From Agromyces atrinae (lineage in GTDB: Bacteria; Actinomycetota; Actinomycetes; Actinomycetales; Microbacteriaceae), in assembly GCF_013407835.1 (NCBI RefSeq), contig NZ_JACCBI010000001.1:1984001-2048000 (forward strand): 64,000 bases of DNA. The letters run 5' to 3'. Within the stretch, counting starts at the first letter, position 1. Each line of letters opens with the position of its first letter. Below the pieces are notes generated by a model. It searched no databases and was not told the DNA's origin. It worked only from the letters and a program-made list of their open reading frames with translations. Shown here in pieces: positions 61,681 to 64,000 of the stretch. Made by a program: the position numbers and the translations under genes.

Positions 61681-62082
61681 ATGGGCTTCTGGGCAAACTT
61701 CTGGGACATCATCGGCTGGTTCCTGTGGGCGTTCGTCTTCATCGCCTACCTCTTCGCACTCTTCGCGATCATCGGCGACCTCTTCCGCGACACGAAGCTC
61801 AACGGTTGGTGGAAGGCCGTCTGGATCATCTTCCTGGTCTTCATGCCGTTCATCACGGCGCTCGTGTACCTCATCGCGCGCGGCCGCGGCATGGCCGAGC
61901 GCCAGGCGAAGGACACGCAGCACCTGCAGGAGGCTCAGGCCGCCTACATCCGCCACGCCGCCGGCACGAGCGCGAGCCCGTCCGACGAGATCGCGAAGGC
62001 CAAGGGCCTCCTCGACTCCGGCACGATCACGCAGGACGAGTACAACCTGCTGAAGGCGAAGGCACTCGCGCACACCGCGTAG
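61681..62082 (+). CDS. PLDc_N-like membrane protein with C-terminal SHOCT domain
   Basis: 133 aa, SD GAAAGG. Two membrane helices (about 8-34 and 45-66) with the PLDc_N-like KAVWIIFLVFMPFITALVYLIARG, a charged helix, and a SHOCT motif at the end (SPSDEIAKAKGLLDSGTITQDEYNLLKAKAL). SHOCT is a short oligomerisation-type helix pair often found at C-termini of membrane or phospholipase-like proteins. Function unknown. Confidence 0.87.
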   Translation: MGFWANFWDIIGWFLWAFVFIAYLFALFAIIGDLFRDTKLNGWWKAVWIIFLVFMPFITALVYLIARGRGMAERQAKDTQHLQEAQAAYIRHAAGTSASPSDEIAKAKGLLDSGTITQDEYNLLKAKALAHTA

Positions 62083-62099
62083 TCACCCGCTCTCGACGA

Positions 62100-62131
62100 G
62101 AGGCGAATGGATGCCGGCATCCATTCGCCTC
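62100..62131. terminator. Perfect palindromic terminator
   Basis: GAGGCGAATGGATGCC immediately followed by its exact reverse complement (16+16), then TCGTTCGTT. It serves the SHOCT gene and the convergent glutaredoxin-like gene. Confidence 0.92.
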
Positions 62132-62152
62132 TCGTTCGTTAATGGGTCGCGA

Positions 62153-62398
62153 TCACGAGGCGGTCGTCAGAGCCGCGCGCAGACGGTTCTCGTCGACGCG
62201 CCAGAAGGTGTGGACGGCTCCGTCGATGAGGACGACCGGGATCTCTTCGACGTGCCGCTCGAAGAGCACGTCGTCGTCGAGGATCGACACCTCGTCGACG
62301 CTCACGTCGGGGAAGTCGACGAGCACGCGGTTCACGACCTCCCGTGCGTCGTCGCACAGGTGGCATCCGGGCTTGCCGATGAGGGTGAGAGCGGTCAT
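62153..62398 (-). CDS. Glutaredoxin family protein
   Basis: 81 aa, all of it glutaredoxin fold. Active-site CHLC at residues 12-15 near the N-terminus, cis-Pro strand IPVVLIDG, and a final helix. It belongs to the DUF836/NrdH-like small thiol proteins of actinobacteria. Physiological partner unknown. Confidence 0.92.
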   Translation of the reverse strand: MTALTLIGKPGCHLCDDAREVVNRVLVDFPDVSVDEVSILDDDVLFERHVEEIPVVLIDGAVHTFWRVDENRLRAALTTAS

Positions 62399-62427
62399 CC
62401 CCCCAGCCTAGGCAGCGCGCGGTTAGT

Positions 62428-62495
62428 CGAGTGTCGCCGTTTGCGTCGAGTCAGCCCCCTCTACCGGCGACTCTCGACGCAAACGGCGACACTCG
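62428..62495. repeat. Perfect 23-bp inverted repeat with 22-nt loop
   Basis: The arm 62428-62450 (CGAGTGTCGCCGTTTGCGTC + GAG) is the exact reverse complement of 62473-62495. It lies between the glutaredoxin start and the bS22 gene, away from any gene end it could terminate well except bS22 (88 nt past the stop on the minus strand). It looks like an intergenic palindromic element rather than an ordinary terminator. Confidence 0.92.
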
Positions 62496-62583
62496 GCGGG
62501 TGCAGGCGCAGAGGTGAAGGTGCGCGCCCGGGCATGCAAAAGAGCGCCCGACCGAGGCCGGACGCTCACTGCAGAAGTAGTGT

Positions 62584-62682
62584 CTACTTCTTGTTGCGAC
62601 GCTGGTGGCGCGTCTTGCGAAGAAGCTTGCGGTGCTTCTTCTTCGCCATGCGCTTGCGCCGCTTCTTGATGACGGAACCCAC
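62584..62682 (-). CDS. 30S ribosomal protein bS22
   Basis: 32 aa, GTG start. The sequence MGSVIKKRRKRMAKKKHRKLL and RKTRHQRRNKK is the actinobacterial bS22 (AURKAIP1/COX24-like) peptide, almost all Lys/Arg, which binds rRNA in the small subunit. Transcribed away from the ArsR-type gene. It is found in this form and size across Actinobacteria. Confidence 0.96.
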   Translation of the reverse strand: MGSVIKKRRKRMAKKKHRKLLRKTRHQRRNKK

Positions 62683-62795
62683 GTATACCTCACAGTGAAG
62701 TCGAATGGTCGCGCGAATCGCGAGCCGGAGGCTAAATGCCTCGGGGTAGTCTAGCCGATTCCGCGACCGCCTGCCGCGCGACGGGTTGAACCCCG

Positions 62796-63221
62796 CTACT
62801 TCTTCGGGCCGACGGACTTCACGACGCTCGTGACCTTGTACGCCGTGTCGGCGAAGGTCTTGCCGATCGACTCGGCGAAGGCGCGCTGCTCGGCACCGAG
62901 GCCCGCCTCGACGAGCGCTGCCGCATCGGCCGCGATGTCGACGGAGAGGAACGGGATGAGCCAGTCCTCGATGACCTCGAGCGGCTGCTGCACCAGGTGG
63001 TAGTAGCGGTGCTGACCCTCTTCGCGCACACCCACGAGCCCGGCCTCGCGCAGCACCTTGAGATGCTTCGACACCGTCGGCTGGCTGAGGCCCAGGGTGG
63101 CGACGATATCGGACACGCTGATCTCGCCGACGCCCTCCGTCGCCGCCTGGTGACGGTCGAGGAGAACGCCGAGGATGTCACGTCTGGTCGTGTCCGCCAC
63201 AACGTCGAAGATGTCCGCCAT
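62796..63221 (-). CDS. ArsR-type winged-helix transcriptional regulator
   Basis: 141 aa from the ATG at 63221 (MADIFDVVADTTRRDIL), which is the usual start of this family; an ATG six codons earlier (63239) is possible. The winged helix includes ISVSDIVATLGLSQPTVSKHLKVLREAGLVGVREEGQHRYYHL. A C-terminal helical region (about 95-141) has no sensor cysteines, so it is probably not a metal sensor. Divergent from the TrkH gene (77 nt between starts). A role in regulating it is possible but unproven. Confidence 0.9.
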   Translation of the reverse strand: MADIFDVVADTTRRDILGVLLDRHQAATEGVGEISVSDIVATLGLSQPTVSKHLKVLREAGLVGVREEGQHRYYHLVQQPLEVIEDWLIPFLSVDIAADAAALVEAGLGAEQRAFAESIGKTFADTAYKVTSVVKSVGPKK

Positions 63222-63298
63222 AGGGTCAAGGCTAGTCATTCCGCGCGAGGAGTACCATGACAGGGCGCTGAACCGGTACGCGTCGGAAGGGGGCTCGG

Positions 63299-64000
63299 AT
63301 GCGGGCGGACTCACGGGGGTACTCCTCGTCGGCACCACGCTCTGCCCTCGGCATGATCCGCGACGGTCTCGACGCCTTCGTTCGCACCTCTCCCCCGCGC
63401 TTCGCGATCGTCATCTTCGCCGGGCTCATCCTGCTCTTCACGCTGCTCTTCTCCCTGCCGATCGCGACGGCCGACCGCTCCGTGACGCCGCTGCACGACG
63501 CCCTCTTCACCGCCGTCTCGGTCATCTGCGTGACAGGTCTCGCGACCGTCGACATGGCGACGCACTGGTCGGCGTTCGGCAACGTGCTCGTCTACATCGG
63601 CGTGAACATCGGCGGCATCGGCGTGCTCACGATCGCGTCGATCCTCGGTCTCGCGGTGTCACGGAAGCTCGGCCTCCGCGCCCGCCTCATCGCCGCGAGC
63701 GACTCGAACCCCGGTCGCATCCACGCCGGACCGGTCAACGAAGGCCAGGCCGTCCGCCTCGGCGAGGTCGGCAGCCTGCTCGTGACCGTCGCCGCGAGCG
63801 CCCTCATCATCGAGATCGTCATCGCCGTGCTCATGATCCCGAGCATGCTCGCCGCGGGCTTCGACTGGTGGTCGTCGCTCTGGCACAGCTTCTACTACTC
63901 GGCGATGGCGTTCACGAACACGGGCTTCAGTCCCAACATCGAGGGCACGGCGCAGTTCGCGAACGACTTCTGGTTCCTCTCGCTGCTCATGGTGGGCGTC
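63299..64000 (+). CDS. trkH: TrkH/KtrB family potassium transporter subunit, N-terminal part (cut by window edge)
   Basis: The frame starts at the ATG at 63299 after a GGAAGGGGG ribosome-binding site and stays open to the window end (234 codons shown). The TrkH/KtrB pattern is clear: a first helix pair, the first P-loop with VSVICVTGLATVD (the selectivity-filter TGLATVD), then NIGGIGVLT, and the second P-loop YYSAMAFTNTGFSPN. It is the pore-forming subunit that takes up K+ with a TrkA/KtrA regulatory partner. Confidence 0.94.
   Translation, partial: MRADSRGYSSSAPRSALGMIRDGLDAFVRTSPPRFAIVIFAGLILLFTLLFSLPIATADRSVTPLHDALFTAVSVICVTGLATVDMATHWSAFGNVLVYIGVNIGGIGVLTIASILGLAVSRKLGLRARLIAASDSNPGRIHAGPVNEGQAVRLGEVGSLLVTVAASALIIEIVIAVLMIPSMLAAGFDWWSSLWHSFYYSAMAFTNTGFSPNIEGTAQFANDFWFLSLLMVGV

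Overview
The window is high-GC DNA with dense genes, GTG/TTG starts and many 1-4 nt stop/start overlaps. It carries a complete-looking menaquinone gene set, a System II cytochrome c maturation operon, a DUF222/HNH (13E12-type) endonuclease, bS22 and an archaeal-type AspRS. Together these point to a Gram-positive actinobacterium, most likely Microbacteriaceae. No database search was run, so the genus is not assigned.

Layout. 1-3.5 kb: the end of an ABC/FtsX transporter, a lipoprotein and small membrane proteins. 3.5-5 kb: an M20 amidohydrolase and tRNA-Met/tRNA-Thr. 5.2-7.3 kb: the HNH endonuclease. 7.6-15.3 kb: a maltodextrin locus, with malE-malF-malG-cyclomaltodextrinase on the minus strand diverging from a GH13 alpha-glucosidase. 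15.4-20.2 kb: an M23 peptidase, an inositol-phosphatase-like gene, tRNA-Tyr, a LacI-family regulator, YajQ and a Nudix hydrolase. 20.3-21.6 kb: a PD-(D/E)XK (DUF559-like) gene flanked by 49-bp inverted repeats. 21.6-40.2 kb: respiratory quinone genes (fprA, polyprenyl synthase, menG, menF, menD, menA, menE, menB, menC), PPK2 and PopT. This set is interrupted at 28.8-32.5 kb by a five-gene lactococcin-972-type bacteriocin operon. 40.3-54 kb: three very large secreted starch enzymes (a 2068-aa amylopullulanase and two multi-module alpha-amylases). 54.2-58.9 kb: cytochrome c biogenesis. 59-64 kb: aspS, an unrecognised 53-aa ORF, HAD phosphatase, SHOCT protein, glutaredoxin-like protein, bS22, an ArsR-type regulator and the start of a TrkH potassium transporter.

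The starch system reads as one pathway. Secreted or wall-anchored amylases and pullulanase cut starch outside the cell. MalE and MalFG import the maltodextrins, with the ATPase encoded elsewhere. Cyclomaltodextrinase and alpha-glucosidase finish the job in the cytoplasm. Near-identical LacI-type 14-bp operators (consensus TGYAAKC-GMTTRCA and close variants) lie at four places in the malE/glucosidase and amylopullulanase/amylase divergent promoters.

The most interesting observation is a fifth copy of that operator, which overlaps the putative -35 of the bacteriocin operon. This suggests that bacteriocin production is tied to starch or maltodextrin use. The second is the terminal-inverted-repeat structure around the DUF559-like gene, which looks like an uncharacterised mobile or self-propagating unit.
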